Source: Pseudomonadota bacterium
GTDB taxonomy: Bacteria > Myxococcota_A > UBA796 > GCA-2862545
DNA length: 43,531 nt
Reading direction: 5' to 3'
Assembly: GCA_023954855.1 (NCBI GenBank)
Contig: JAGSGY010000046.1
Span: forward strand, 1 to 43,531
Positions 34,096 to 42,922 of this stretch are shown one piece after another. Every line of letters starts with the position of its first letter. The first letter of the stretch is position 1. The notes under the pieces were generated by a model. That model saw only the letters and a list, made by a program, of their open reading frames with translations. It did no database searches and was not told the DNA's origin. Position numbers and translations under genes: made by a program.

Positions 34096-34113
34096 TGTCA
34101 CTGATCGGTGACA
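34096..34113. promoter_or_regulatory. 18-bp near-perfect dyad, candidate activator binding site
   Basis: TGTCACTGATCGGTGACA, symmetric at 8 of 9 pairs. It begins 10 nt before the activator's ATG and its centre is about 101 nt upstream of the -24 element at 34206, so it could serve both as an enhancer for the GNAT gene and as an autoregulatory site. Confidence 0.5.
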
Positions 34114-34126
34114 GCGGTCAAGGGTC

Positions 34127-34138
34127 GAAGACGTCTTC
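34127..34138. promoter_or_regulatory. 12-bp perfect palindrome
   Basis: GAAGACGTCTTC in the activator/GNAT intergenic region, 14 nt from the dyad at 34096. It could be a second regulator site. Not found in the region in front of the other two promoters. Confidence 0.3.
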
Positions 34139-34205
34139 AGTCGAAGGGCCGACCACGTCGGTTCGTGAATAGGCCAAAACAGCGGGTCTAGGGCCTGTGT
34201 GACGC

Positions 34206-34221
34206 TGGCACGAACCTCGCA
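34206..34221 (+). promoter_or_regulatory. Sigma54-like -24/-12 promoter of the GNAT gene
   Basis: TGGCACG-AACC-TCGCA with GG and GC 12 apart; the -24 half is a perfect match, one mismatch in TTGCA. The -24 T is 39 nt before ATG 34245, with AAGGAGG between. Same -12 half as the promoter at 28800. Confidence 0.65.
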
Positions 34222-34244
34222 AAAAGGGAGGGCAAGGAGGCCAC

Positions 34245-35396
34245 ATGGTCGCACTCGTTCGGTCCTTTCCCGTTTTGCGCATCGACACCGTCCAGACGGA
34301 CGCCGATCTGGAGCGGTTTCTCGACTTCGCCGACCGTGTCTACGCAAAGGACCCGTCGCGAGTGACCCCGCTTCGTGCCAACGACCGTCGTCGCCTCAAC
34401 CCCAAGTCGGCCTTCTTCAAGGAAGCCGATCTCGTCTTGCTCATGGCCTGTCGAAATGAGCAGGTGGTCGGCACCATCTCAGTCTTGCGGGACCGTCGCC
34501 ATCAGAAGCATCGGGGCGAGCCGGTCGTGTTCTTCGGCTTCTTCGAGTGCGACGGGTCGTCGGAAGTGGCCTCGGCCCTGTTTGATGCGGCAAAGGTGCA
34601 GGCGCGGAAGTGGGGCGGCGAGATCTTGCGTGGCCCTCGCAACCTGACCCGCATCGAGGAGACGGGGCTGATGATCGACGGCTTCGACCAGCCCTCGCCG
34701 ATGCTCTCGGGACATCATCCCCGCGAATACCAGGCGCTGCTCGAGGCCGAGGGCTTTGTGAAGCACCATGACGTGCTGGCCTACGACACCCCCGTCTACG
34801 ACGAACACGGCAACGCGCGTGCGCTACCCGAGAAGCTGGTCCGCCAGGCGGATGCCGTCGACTTGCCCGGTCTCGAGGTGCGGAGCCTGTCGTGGATGCA
34901 CGTGTGGCGCGACCTGAACCTGGCCTACGAGGTGTTCGTGGACGCGTTCCGCGACGTTCCCGAGAACACCCCGATGCCCCGCAGCCAGTTCTTGAGCGTC
35001 GGCATTGCGCTGCTGTTGGTCACCAACCGCCACATGCTGCAGATCGCCACCGTCAACGGCGAGGCCGCCGGCTTCGCGCTCTGCTTCCCCGAGCTGAATG
35101 GCGCGCTGCACAAGGGCAACGGCCGGCTGGGACTTCGCGGCGTCGCCAAGCTGGCGGGCGGTCTTCGGACCATGGGTACGGCGAGCTTCAAGCTGCTCGG
35201 CGTGCTGCCTGCCTACCGGGGTTCCGGCCTGCACGCGCAGCTGATTCGCGAGTCGATCAACGGTGTGCGTTCCGCCGGCTACGACCGGGTCGAGGCCTCG
35301 CTGATCGACGAGCGCAATGGTCCCATGCGCCACATCGTCGAGGGTGCGGGCATGACCATCTACAAGCGCTTTCGGGTCTACGAGATGGCGCTCTAG
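34245..35396 (+). CDS. GNAT-fold acyltransferase-like protein (YghO-like)
   Basis: 383 aa. AAGGAGG precedes the ATG. The protein has a degenerate N-terminal GNAT half (VLLMACRNEQVVGTISVLRDRR, FFGFFECDG) and a C-terminal GNAT core with the acyl-CoA loop GVLPAYRGSGLHAQLI and the last strands VEASLIDERNGPMRHIVEGAG. It resembles E. coli YghO and its relatives, often called 'N-acetyltransferase domain protein' without known substrate. It stands under the sigma54-like promoter at 34206. Its TAG shares CTAG with the rhodanese stop on the other strand. Confidence 0.85.
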   Translation: MVALVRSFPVLRIDTVQTDADLERFLDFADRVYAKDPSRVTPLRANDRRRLNPKSAFFKEADLVLLMACRNEQVVGTISVLRDRRHQKHRGEPVVFFGFFECDGSSEVASALFDAAKVQARKWGGEILRGPRNLTRIEETGLMIDGFDQPSPMLSGHHPREYQALLEAEGFVKHHDVLAYDTPVYDEHGNARALPEKLVRQADAVDLPGLEVRSLSWMHVWRDLNLAYEVFVDAFRDVPENTPMPRSQFLSVGIALLLVTNRHMLQIATVNGEAAGFALCFPELNGALHKGNGRLGLRGVAKLAGGLRTMGTASFKLLGVLPAYRGSGLHAQLIRESINGVRSAGYDRVEASLIDERNGPMRHIVEGAGMTIYKRFRVYEMAL

Positions 35397-35803
35397 TCTG
35401 CGAGCTGGTCGAGGACCTGCACGTACGTCTTTCCATCGACGTTGCTGGGCAATCCCAGCGCTCGCCAGCCGGGGACGCCCCCGCCGAACGGACCACTTGG
35501 GATGCCGACAAAGCCGCCCGCGACGTTGGTGACGTCGGTGTACCCGGCCCGCTCGAGCACCTGGCAGGCCGAGGCGCTTCGGCCTCCGGTCCGGCAGCCG
35601 AGCAAGAGCGCGGTGTCTGCGGGGTAGAGGCGACGGAGAATGTCGACGAAGTCGGGGTTGATCCCAAAACCCATCGAGATCGGGATGTTGATCGCCCCGG
35701 CCGGATGCCCTTCGGCGAATTCAGCGGGCGTCCGCACGTCGATGTAGGGGCGCGACTGCTCGGACATCAGCTCGTGAGCAGTGGCATTGTCGACCTCGCG
35801 CAT
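35393..35803 (-). CDS. Single-domain rhodanese
   Basis: 136 aa from ATG 35803-35801, with GGAGG upstream. DVRTPAEFAEGHPAGAINIP and LLLGCRTGGRSASACQVLERAG are the family signatures; catalytic C70 begins the loop CRTGGRS. It carries sulfane sulfur as a persulfide in the cytoplasm. A tail of about 25 residues follows the domain. The start is taken at MREVDNATAHEL because the upstream part of the frame overlaps the divergent gene. Its stop overlaps the GNAT stop. Confidence 0.9.
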   Translation of the reverse strand: MREVDNATAHELMSEQSRPYIDVRTPAEFAEGHPAGAINIPISMGFGINPDFVDILRRLYPADTALLLGCRTGGRSASACQVLERAGYTDVTNVAGGFVGIPSGPFGGGVPGWRALGLPSNVDGKTYVQVLDQLAD

Positions 35804-35881
35804 GGGCGCCTCCAGGACGCGAGGAAAGGATCGCGCCTTCTGCCCCTTTACACACCCGCCCTCGGGGAGCATGTTTGCCCT

Positions 35882-36901
35882 ATGAGTGAGCGATACGAGG
35901 TACCGCCAAGATTGTCCTACCGGGGAGAGGTGCCGACCCAGGCGGCTCTGGTGCGGCGCAACCAGCAGCTCTCGACGGGCCAGCGCCGAACGCTGGATCG
36001 CGTGGACGAGCTGGTGCGCACCCAGACCCAGGTGGGCCGGGAGCTTACCCGTGAGCTGACGACACTCTCCGACAAGGGCCACGCCCTCGATCACCTCGAG
36101 ACCGAAGTGTCGCAGGCCGGTCTGCTGTCGAGCCTGATGGCGCGGATCACCGGCCGGAGCACAGTCCTCGAGCGCCGCTCGGCGACCGAAGCCTTGGTGG
36201 ATCACTACGAGCTGGTGAGCATCCGCCTGCGCCGTGCGTCGGCCTTTGCCGACGACCTGAGGTTGTGCGCCCTTGAGCTGCAGCAAGAGGTCGTGGAACT
36301 GCATGAGCAGCTCGCCGATGCACTCGCGAACGAACAGGCCGCAGCTCAACGAGTGCTCGCGCTCGAGACCGCGCTTGCCGCAGTGAAGGGGGTCTCGGCA
36401 GAGGCGGACCGCGCCCGAGACACCGTCGACTTCGAGCTTCGCCAAGAGGCGCTGATGCTTGAGCTGTTTCGCGCATCCGCCGACATGGCGCGCCAGCACC
36501 TCGAGCCCGCCAAAGCGCTCCGCGACACGACCATGCGTCTAAACGAAGAGATGGCCACCTTTGTATTGCAGGCCACCGGCACGGTGAATGCTGCCGGTCG
36601 GCGTATTCAGGCACTGGGTATGGCCGCTGACGCTCCGATGGTCGTCGGTGAGCTGCAGCAGTCGCTCGATGAGCTCAACGATGCGATGGAGATCACCACC
36701 GCCTACGTCGAGCAGACACAGGTCCTGCTGGCCGAGGTGCTTCCACGCCTGTCGGCTCGGCTCGAGGCCCAGCGGGAGATGGAGCAGATCACGGTGACGT
36801 CGGAGCTGAATGCCGTGACCCGGGAGCACGCACATGCGCTCGCCGAGCGCGCCCTCCGCGAGGCCGCCGAGTCCGAGATCGACGAGCTGCTCGGCTCATG
36901 A
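35882..36901 (+). CDS. Long alpha-helical coiled-coil protein (TelA-like at best)
   Basis: 339 aa from ATG 35882 (MSERYEVPPRLSYRGE). Nearly all of it is helical, with heptad patterns at about 20-95 and 100-180 and again 205-320 (RQEALMLELFRASADMARQH). No signal or membrane segment. Overall shape (MARITGRSTVLERRSATEAL, then long helices) is reminiscent of TelA/toxic-anion-resistance proteins, but without specific motifs I can confirm. No Shine-Dalgarno close to the start; GGGAG lies 12 nt upstream. The next gene starts within its stop (ATGA). Confidence 0.7.
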   Translation: MSERYEVPPRLSYRGEVPTQAALVRRNQQLSTGQRRTLDRVDELVRTQTQVGRELTRELTTLSDKGHALDHLETEVSQAGLLSSLMARITGRSTVLERRSATEALVDHYELVSIRLRRASAFADDLRLCALELQQEVVELHEQLADALANEQAAAQRVLALETALAAVKGVSAEADRARDTVDFELRQEALMLELFRASADMARQHLEPAKALRDTTMRLNEEMATFVLQATGTVNAAGRRIQALGMAADAPMVVGELQQSLDELNDAMEITTAYVEQTQVLLAEVLPRLSARLEAQREMEQITVTSELNAVTREHAHALAERALREAAESEIDELLGS

Positions 36902-37818
36902 TCGCACTGCCGCGTGAGCGCGTCGGTCCGTACGTGCGTGCCCTGAGCACCGCGCTCTCCGCGGCCGCCCCGCACGGCGACTTTGTGCCGCTGGCCGAGG
37001 CACACGCCCAGCTTGCGGCGATGGACCCGGCGATGTCTGGGCCGCTGCTGTTGCCGGCCGAGGTGGACTCGCGCTCAGGCATGCCGACCTTTACGTGGCT
37101 CGAGCGCGCGATTGCCGAGAGTGGGCTCGCCCGAGAAGCGAACCCGCCGAGCGAAGACGAGGTCCGTCGAGCGATGCGGCTCGATCCCGAGCTTGGGGAG
37201 CGGCTCGCGTCGCGTCGTCGACTTCATCAGCACCTGCTCTGGCGGCCGGTGTTGTCGAGCATGCGCCTCGACGTGCAGCTGCGTCGACTGAGCCAGTCGG
37301 CCGACTTTGCGGTGATCTACGACCGCGTCGAACCTCGGGGAACCTGGCTTCGCGTCCGCATCGAGGTGTCGGCACCCACCCGCGATGCCGGTGCCCTCTC
37401 ACTGACCGACGCGGGAAAGGTGCGGGTCGATCCCGGCCTGTCCCACCTCATCACCCGACACTCCGCAGTTCCGCTGCTCGCGATGCAGAAGCAGATCGAA
37501 GCGGCCTGTCGTGGCACCGTCACCCGCCTCGCACGCAGTCGCATCGGGCCGTTCTGGTTCCCGGGAGTGCAGCTGCCTGGGTCGGTGCCCGAGGTACTTG
37601 GACGCGGACTGGTGCTGCACCTGCAGTCTGAGGTGGTCGCGGATGATGTGCACAGTGCCGCACATCGGGATCCACTCGTGGACGCCCCCAGAGAGGCCCC
37701 CCGCGCCGGGCAGCAGGTGTTCCGCGAGCGACGCTTCGCGGCGGCCAATGCGATGGTCGACGCACTGCACAACTGGTGTCTAAGTGTCGGTACGCCCACG
37801 ACGATCGTCGGCTTCTAG
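36898..37818 (+). CDS. Unknown soluble protein, coupled to coiled-coil gene
   Basis: 306 aa, translationally coupled to the gene before (ATGA). No signal peptide or membrane part. N-terminal half is helical (VGPYVRALSTALSAA, DEVRRAMRLDPELGERLASRRRLHQHLLW), followed by a beta-rich half (ADFAVIYDRVEPRGTWLRVRIEV, TIVGF at the end). I do not recognise the family. By tight coupling it probably acts with the coiled-coil protein. It converges with the GHKL genes (6-nt gap) but shares no proven link with them. Confidence 0.7.
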   Translation: MIALPRERVGPYVRALSTALSAAAPHGDFVPLAEAHAQLAAMDPAMSGPLLLPAEVDSRSGMPTFTWLERAIAESGLAREANPPSEDEVRRAMRLDPELGERLASRRRLHQHLLWRPVLSSMRLDVQLRRLSQSADFAVIYDRVEPRGTWLRVRIEVSAPTRDAGALSLTDAGKVRVDPGLSHLITRHSAVPLLAMQKQIEAACRGTVTRLARSRIGPFWFPGVQLPGSVPEVLGRGLVLHLQSEVVADDVHSAAHRDPLVDAPREAPRAGQQVFRERRFAAANAMVDALHNWCLSVGTPTTIVGF

Positions 37819-37824
37819 CCGACG

Positions 37825-40800
37825 TCAGGACGTGAGGCGCTGAGCGATGATCATCCGCGCGAGGTCCTCGAAGTGGATGTGGTCGTCTCGCCAGAGTGCG
37901 ACCTGTCTTGCGCACTCGAGCAGCAGCATCTCGAAGACGCGCGGCTCGGTGTGAGCCAATCGAACGGCCGCGCTGCCACTGCGGTTCAGTGTGACGGCGA
38001 CACGCAGACTCGTCGACTCATAGGGACGCACCGCGACGTGGCCGCTGTTCAGCTCCGCGAAGTTGACGTCGACCCAGACGTCCTCAGAGAGGGCTGAGAG
38101 AGCGGTCCTCAGGCGCCGCGCGATGCGGTCCGAGACATCATCGAGCTCGATGAGCTCCACCTCGCCCTCGTGTGCGGGCTCGTAGAAGCGAGCCCAGGTC
38201 GCTGGCAGCAGCGGGCGCCTGTCCGGCTCGGCATCGAGCCAGCGCTCGAGGCTTCCCCAGCGAACGCCATCCGCATCGAGGACGTCCACGTGGGCTGCGA
38301 GCTCTCGGGCCGTTCCACTCGGAAGCGCTCCCTTGCGGGCAGCAGTGAGCAGTGCGTACGAGGCGGCGTAGCCCTGAGCGGTCGTGCGCGCGAGACCGAC
38401 CAGATCGGCGTCGAGCATCTCGAGGAGGCGCTGGTAGAGCTGGATCGCGCCCAAGCGCACAAGCTCGATCTGTGCGCTCTGCAGGCCGGTCGAGGTGCTG
38501 CGTGCCCAGAGGAGGCCATGGCAAGGGGCCTGCCGATCGACTTCGCCGAGCGAGAGGAGGTTGCGGCTCGTCTCGACCAAGATGGCGGCGGTTGGGTCGT
38601 AGGGAAAGCGCAGACCGAGCCAGCCCTCGACACCTGGGACGCGGATCTCGTGGCGGATCAACCAGCCCTCGCCGTCTTCGGTGAGGTCATGCCATACCGA
38701 GGCTGGGTCGTCGAAGCGGAGGGTCACGGGTCCGCGCGAGCGCTCGAGGCTGCAGAGCTCGTCGTAGGTCATGGCGACGGTCTCGTGTTCGGTCACCTGC
38801 GGTCCGTGCAGCGGGGCCACGGCGAGCCGTGGGCCGAGCTTGTCGATGTCGACGTGCTCTCCACTCGTCGCGTGAATGCGCAGGGGAATTTCGCTCTTCT
38901 CGGCGAGGCGGAACAGCGCCAGACGCAGCATCGCGTGCGCCCGCCGGGTGCGAAGACCCTCGGGAAGCTTGGCCGGGTTCTCTTCCGAGAACGATGCGAG
39001 CAGCTGCCCCAGACCCTTGAGACCTTCGGTGAGGTCCTCGTTCTCGAAGCCCTCCTGGGCCCAGGCTTCGATGGGGGAGAGTGTGGCGATTCGGGTCCAG
39101 CCGGCATCCGGCGTGGGCGTGTCCAGGCCGTCGCGTAGGCCGATCAGCACGCGGGGCTCACTCTTCAGGTCATGCCGGACCCGCAGCCAGCCTCGGTTTG
39201 ACAGACCGACCGCGACGAGGGGGAACGCACCCCGCTTCGGATGAGCGAGATGGCCATAGCCAAAGGCCTCTTCCAGTGCGCTAAGTTCGTCGAACTCGGT
39301 GGCGTCCTCGATGACGGCGATCTGGCCCGAGTTCAGTAGCCCTAGGAAGCTCTGCAGCGTCAGCGGACCCTCGGTGGTCATCGCCAGCGTCGCGTCGCGG
39401 AGGCTTCGGCGTGCTGCACCCCAGTCGCTGGGAAGCACCGCATCTACGGTCTTATCACCGGCGTTCTCGACGAAGGTGGGGCGGGCGTGCAGTGCGAGTA
39501 CGGATCGAAGCAGGCTGCGCGTGGCCGTGTCCTTTGCGTCGTGGGACAGCAGGCGCCAGGATTCGCCGAGGGCGTGCCGAACCAGGGCCACGTCGAGGTC
39601 GTCCACGTCGGGCGCCTCATCGAACTCGGCGATCAGCGACAGGGGCCCCAGCTCGAGGGGAAGTCGCAGGGTGCGAGCGGTGTCGCCTCCGACCCGGATG
39701 AGGGTGGGCACGCCTGGTCCCGTTCCCCAGTGCGGAGGGGTGCCCTCGACATGGAGACGTAGGGTCAGGCGACCATCCTGGCCGGCCACGGTGATGGGGG
39801 CGATGGCTTCACGCGACTCGGCGCGGCGCGAGAGAATTCGGTTCACGAAGCCAAAGTCTGCGGTGGTCGCCATGCGGGACAGGGCGATGGGCGCGTCGGT
39901 CTCGGAGAGCCAGATCGACTCGCCTTCGCTCAGCAGCAGTACGTGGAACGGGAAGTCGAGCGGATCGCCCGCGGGCTCGAGCTCTTCGGCCTGGTCGGGA
40001 CTGACCCAGAACACTGGGCTTCCTGGTGGCAGGTCGTCGAGCTGCTCCAGTCGGATCGGCGCCCGCGAGCTGCAGAGCTGGGGGATGGCGGCCTCGATCG
40101 GGACCGGGGCCGGCCGGGTAGGACCGGTGGGTGTGGGAAGCTCGGGATCGGGCTCCCGAATTTCGGGCATCGGAGGCAGTGCGGGTGGGCGGTAGCCGCG
40201 GCCGTGGACCTGACGCATCAGGGTGTTGGCTTCGGGCTGAACCGCGTGCAGCATGCGCACCCACCGCTCGTCGCGGACGATGTCCGACATGTCCGCGGTC
40301 TTGCGCAGGCCGTTGTCGGCGATCACGCCGCCGAGGGAGTTGCCGAGTACCTTGAGCTCGTCGGTTCCAATCCACACGCCGCCGACGACGATGCGAAACT
40401 CGGGTCGCACACCTTGTCGCACCACACCGATGGCTCCGCGACGGTCTCCCTGGTCGAGGGAAGCGGCGCGGGTCACGCCGAACAGCTGGATGGCGCGGCT
40501 GGATCGGTAGCCGAACGGGGCGCTGCCGTTGAGCAAGATCGGCACGGGCGTGTAGAGGCAGCGCTCTTCGATGAGCCGGCTCTCTCCGCTGGTTCCGGAC
40601 TTGAAGAAGCGCTCCCACCAGCCGCTGTAGAACTCGACGTACAGGTAGGTTCCGCCGAGACCCTCGGAGGGCTGGCCGACCTGGACTTGCCCCTTGCTGT
40701 CGAGCTCCATGCGCGCGGTGCCGTCGAGGGTGCCGTCCCCGCTCTCGATGCGCACGACGTTCGGCTTACGCTGGTAGATGGCATTCAGACCGACGGCGAG

Positions 40801-41118
40801 CTGCATCAGATGCCGTCGCTTCAGGTCGGCCTGGTCGACGAACAGGTAGTCGAAGATGTTCTCGAGCGAGGCGCTCGTGAGAGGTTCGCCGCCGACCCAG
40901 CCGACGAGCACGCCATCGTCCCGCACATCGATGGCGATCCACGTCGCTCCCGCAAACACCGCGGCCTGCACGAGCTCGAGGATGTACTGACGAGGGTGCC
41001 GCAGCGCGAACTCGCGCATCTTCTCGATGGCTTTGTGCCGTGCGAGGGTGAAGCGCTTTCGGGTGACGAAGGTGCCGGGTGACCGGCTTCGAGCGAGCAG
41101 CGCGTCGAGCTGGCTCAT
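37825..41118 (-). CDS. GHKL/HSP90-fold protein with degenerate ATP site
   Basis: 1097 aa from ATG 41118-41116, in ATGA overlap with the upstream HSP90-like gene. Residues 40-125 line up with the ATPase domain of that neighbour: ELVQAAVFAGATWIAIDV (48-) against ELVQNSLDAGSPRVDIWL, and LMQLAVGLNAIYQRKPNVVRIESG against IGKFGIGFTSIFAIQPDAVLLRTG. The N-box Asn is Ala52, the N-box Asp is Phe55, and the G1 Asp-Gly loop is lost (DDGVLVGWVGGEPL), so ATP hydrolysis looks impossible. The remaining 950 residues are mixed alpha/beta without known domain. The frame's extension to 41343 overlaps the neighbour and is rejected. Confidence 0.75.
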   Translation of the reverse strand: MSQLDALLARSRSPGTFVTRKRFTLARHKAIEKMREFALRHPRQYILELVQAAVFAGATWIAIDVRDDGVLVGWVGGEPLTSASLENIFDYLFVDQADLKRRHLMQLAVGLNAIYQRKPNVVRIESGDGTLDGTARMELDSKGQVQVGQPSEGLGGTYLYVEFYSGWWERFFKSGTSGESRLIEERCLYTPVPILLNGSAPFGYRSSRAIQLFGVTRAASLDQGDRRGAIGVVRQGVRPEFRIVVGGVWIGTDELKVLGNSLGGVIADNGLRKTADMSDIVRDERWVRMLHAVQPEANTLMRQVHGRGYRPPALPPMPEIREPDPELPTPTGPTRPAPVPIEAAIPQLCSSRAPIRLEQLDDLPPGSPVFWVSPDQAEELEPAGDPLDFPFHVLLLSEGESIWLSETDAPIALSRMATTADFGFVNRILSRRAESREAIAPITVAGQDGRLTLRLHVEGTPPHWGTGPGVPTLIRVGGDTARTLRLPLELGPLSLIAEFDEAPDVDDLDVALVRHALGESWRLLSHDAKDTATRSLLRSVLALHARPTFVENAGDKTVDAVLPSDWGAARRSLRDATLAMTTEGPLTLQSFLGLLNSGQIAVIEDATEFDELSALEEAFGYGHLAHPKRGAFPLVAVGLSNRGWLRVRHDLKSEPRVLIGLRDGLDTPTPDAGWTRIATLSPIEAWAQEGFENEDLTEGLKGLGQLLASFSEENPAKLPEGLRTRRAHAMLRLALFRLAEKSEIPLRIHATSGEHVDIDKLGPRLAVAPLHGPQVTEHETVAMTYDELCSLERSRGPVTLRFDDPASVWHDLTEDGEGWLIRHEIRVPGVEGWLGLRFPYDPTAAILVETSRNLLSLGEVDRQAPCHGLLWARSTSTGLQSAQIELVRLGAIQLYQRLLEMLDADLVGLARTTAQGYAASYALLTAARKGALPSGTARELAAHVDVLDADGVRWGSLERWLDAEPDRRPLLPATWARFYEPAHEGEVELIELDDVSDRIARRLRTALSALSEDVWVDVNFAELNSGHVAVRPYESTSLRVAVTLNRSGSAAVRLAHTEPRVFEMLLLECARQVALWRDDHIHFEDLARMIIAQRLTS

Positions 41119-42872
41119 GGGCTCACCTCCTCGTTCTCGTAGGTCGCGACAACGAGGTCCAGCAGGGCGTCGTAGGGTGGAGCGGCACGATTCCCGTCGG
41201 CGATCAACAGGGCTTGTGCGAGTGCGAAGGCCGCCACCGGCAGGTCTTCGGATGCGGCGATCACGAGCGCTCGGAACAGGTCGTGGTGACGGTTCACGAG
41301 CATGCACCGTCGGCGCCTTGTGAAGCTTGGCATCGAGAGCCAAGGGTCATCGGCGAGCGCGAACAGGCCGCCGTTCTCGGGTCCTTCGAGGGCGAGGACA
41401 TCTTGGGGCGCTGCACCCGACCCGCCGAAATCGCCGAGTCGGACCGTGAGCGACTTCGGCAGCGTCTTGTCGATCAGGCGCATGGCCGAGTCGAGGAGTC
41501 GACGTTCTCGGGAGGTGAGCTCGTCGCGCTCGAGCAGGTCCGGGAGCATGAACCGGTCATCGGCCGGAACGAAGGTCCGAGGCGGCCTGAAGTACTCGAT
41601 CATGCTGTGCCGCGGGAAGGACCGTAGAAGAAGCTCGGTCTCAGGCTCGAGGTCGAGGAGGTGGAGTCCTGTGGCGACCAGTTCGGCGGCAAGTCGCTCG
41701 CTCTTGGGAACCAACAGCAGCGCACCGAGGGTGTTCTCCTGCTCCTCGAGCTTGCGGAGGGTGAGGGGGTTGCCCTTCGCGTCTCGAAACAGGGGCAGGT
41801 CTAGGCGCCGGACCAGGAGCTCACGGCCGTGTACCCGCACATCGTTGGCCAGGTGACGATGCCAAGGGCCGAGGGGTTCGCCGGCCTCTGAGGCCTGGGC
41901 GATGCGCTCGAAGAGCTTGTCGCGCAAGGTGGTGGCGTGCGCACGCAGACGGCCCATCACCCGGTTGTACTGGCCATCCTGGAGCACGTTGTCACGGGTG
42001 AGCGTGTGCTCGAGGGCGTTGCACTTCACCTTGAAGGCCAGGTGAGCCAGGTCCCGATAGTTGCCCAAGACGTCGGGGTTGGTGGAGTTCACCAGGGTCA
42101 GGCCGCCATTGTAGAAGCCGTAGCGGGGCCGATCCGGATAGCCGATGCCGACGAGCAGGTCCTCTTCCTCGAGCTTGAGCGCAAGTGCGGAGTCGCCCAG
42201 GGCAAGCGGACTGTTCACGGTCTCGCGGGTGGTCTGCTCGACGGCCTCGAAGGCCGCGAACGGGTCGGCGGCCGCGGTGACCTGAGATGGCGCGCGGGTG
42301 GCGGTGCGGTCGTCGAAGGTGATGGGATGGTCGCTGTGTTCACACCAGTAGCTGAGGACCCACCGGGCCTCACGCACGAAGGCCTCGACGCGGTCGGAAG
42401 GCATGTGCTTGTAGAGCGTGATCTGCGTCCCGCTCACGGGCTCCTGGATGCGAACTTTGTCGAAGGAGCGGTCGGCGTGGAACAGCAGCTCCCAAGACTC
42501 GCCATGGCGGCCGGTGCGGAGCAGCACCGCGTCAGGCTGGATGGCGAAGATCGAGGTGAAGCCGATGCCGAACTTGCCGATCTTGGTGAGGTCGTCTTCC
42601 TTGTTCGACGAGAACAGCCGCGTCAGCTGGTTGTCGAGGATGGTCTCGTCCATGCCGTCGCCGTAGTCGTCGACGTGAATCGACAACACACCGTCAGCGC
42701 CTGCCGACTCTGGAGGGCTGTACTCGAGCCAGATGTCGACGCGGGGCGACCCGGCATCAAGGCTGTTCTGGACGAGCTCTCGAAGAAAGTCCAAGGGGCG
42801 CGCGAACTGGTTCACCAGGTTGCTGAGCGCCTGTTCGGCGAGGTCCTCGCCCCCATATTCAAGCTGCGACAT
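41115..42872 (-). CDS. HSP90-like GHKL ATPase
   Basis: 585 aa. The N-terminal domain is a complete HSP90/GHKL ATP site: N-box RELVQNSLDAG with N36 and D39, G1 DDYGDGM (68-74), lid region SSNKEDDLTKIGKFGIGFTSIF (G2, G99/G102/G104) and GTQITLY. The middle and C-terminal parts (230-585) do not resemble HtpG beyond the fold's second domain, and the length is shorter than HtpG. Such stand-alone HSP90-like ATPases are found in uncharacterised and some defence-type gene pairs. It is coupled to the degenerate GHKL gene by ATGA, so the two products probably form a complex. No Shine-Dalgarno of note; TAGACT (42912-42907) may be a -10. Confidence 0.88.
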   Translation of the reverse strand: MSQLEYGGEDLAEQALSNLVNQFARPLDFLRELVQNSLDAGSPRVDIWLEYSPPESAGADGVLSIHVDDYGDGMDETILDNQLTRLFSSNKEDDLTKIGKFGIGFTSIFAIQPDAVLLRTGRHGESWELLFHADRSFDKVRIQEPVSGTQITLYKHMPSDRVEAFVREARWVLSYWCEHSDHPITFDDRTATRAPSQVTAAADPFAAFEAVEQTTRETVNSPLALGDSALALKLEEEDLLVGIGYPDRPRYGFYNGGLTLVNSTNPDVLGNYRDLAHLAFKVKCNALEHTLTRDNVLQDGQYNRVMGRLRAHATTLRDKLFERIAQASEAGEPLGPWHRHLANDVRVHGRELLVRRLDLPLFRDAKGNPLTLRKLEEQENTLGALLLVPKSERLAAELVATGLHLLDLEPETELLLRSFPRHSMIEYFRPPRTFVPADDRFMLPDLLERDELTSRERRLLDSAMRLIDKTLPKSLTVRLGDFGGSGAAPQDVLALEGPENGGLFALADDPWLSMPSFTRRRRCMLVNRHHDLFRALVIAASEDLPVAAFALAQALLIADGNRAAPPYDALLDLVVATYENEEVSP

Positions 42873-42922
42873 CGAGACTCCGCGCGTGGTGGGTTCGCGC
42901 GGCGTGAGTCTACGCCAGTGGC

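Noticed and set aside
34892-35881. N-terminal extension of the coiled-coil protein (669-aa frame)
   Set aside because: The first 330 codons are a shadow of the GNAT gene and antisense to the rhodanese; ATG 35882 starts the real protein.
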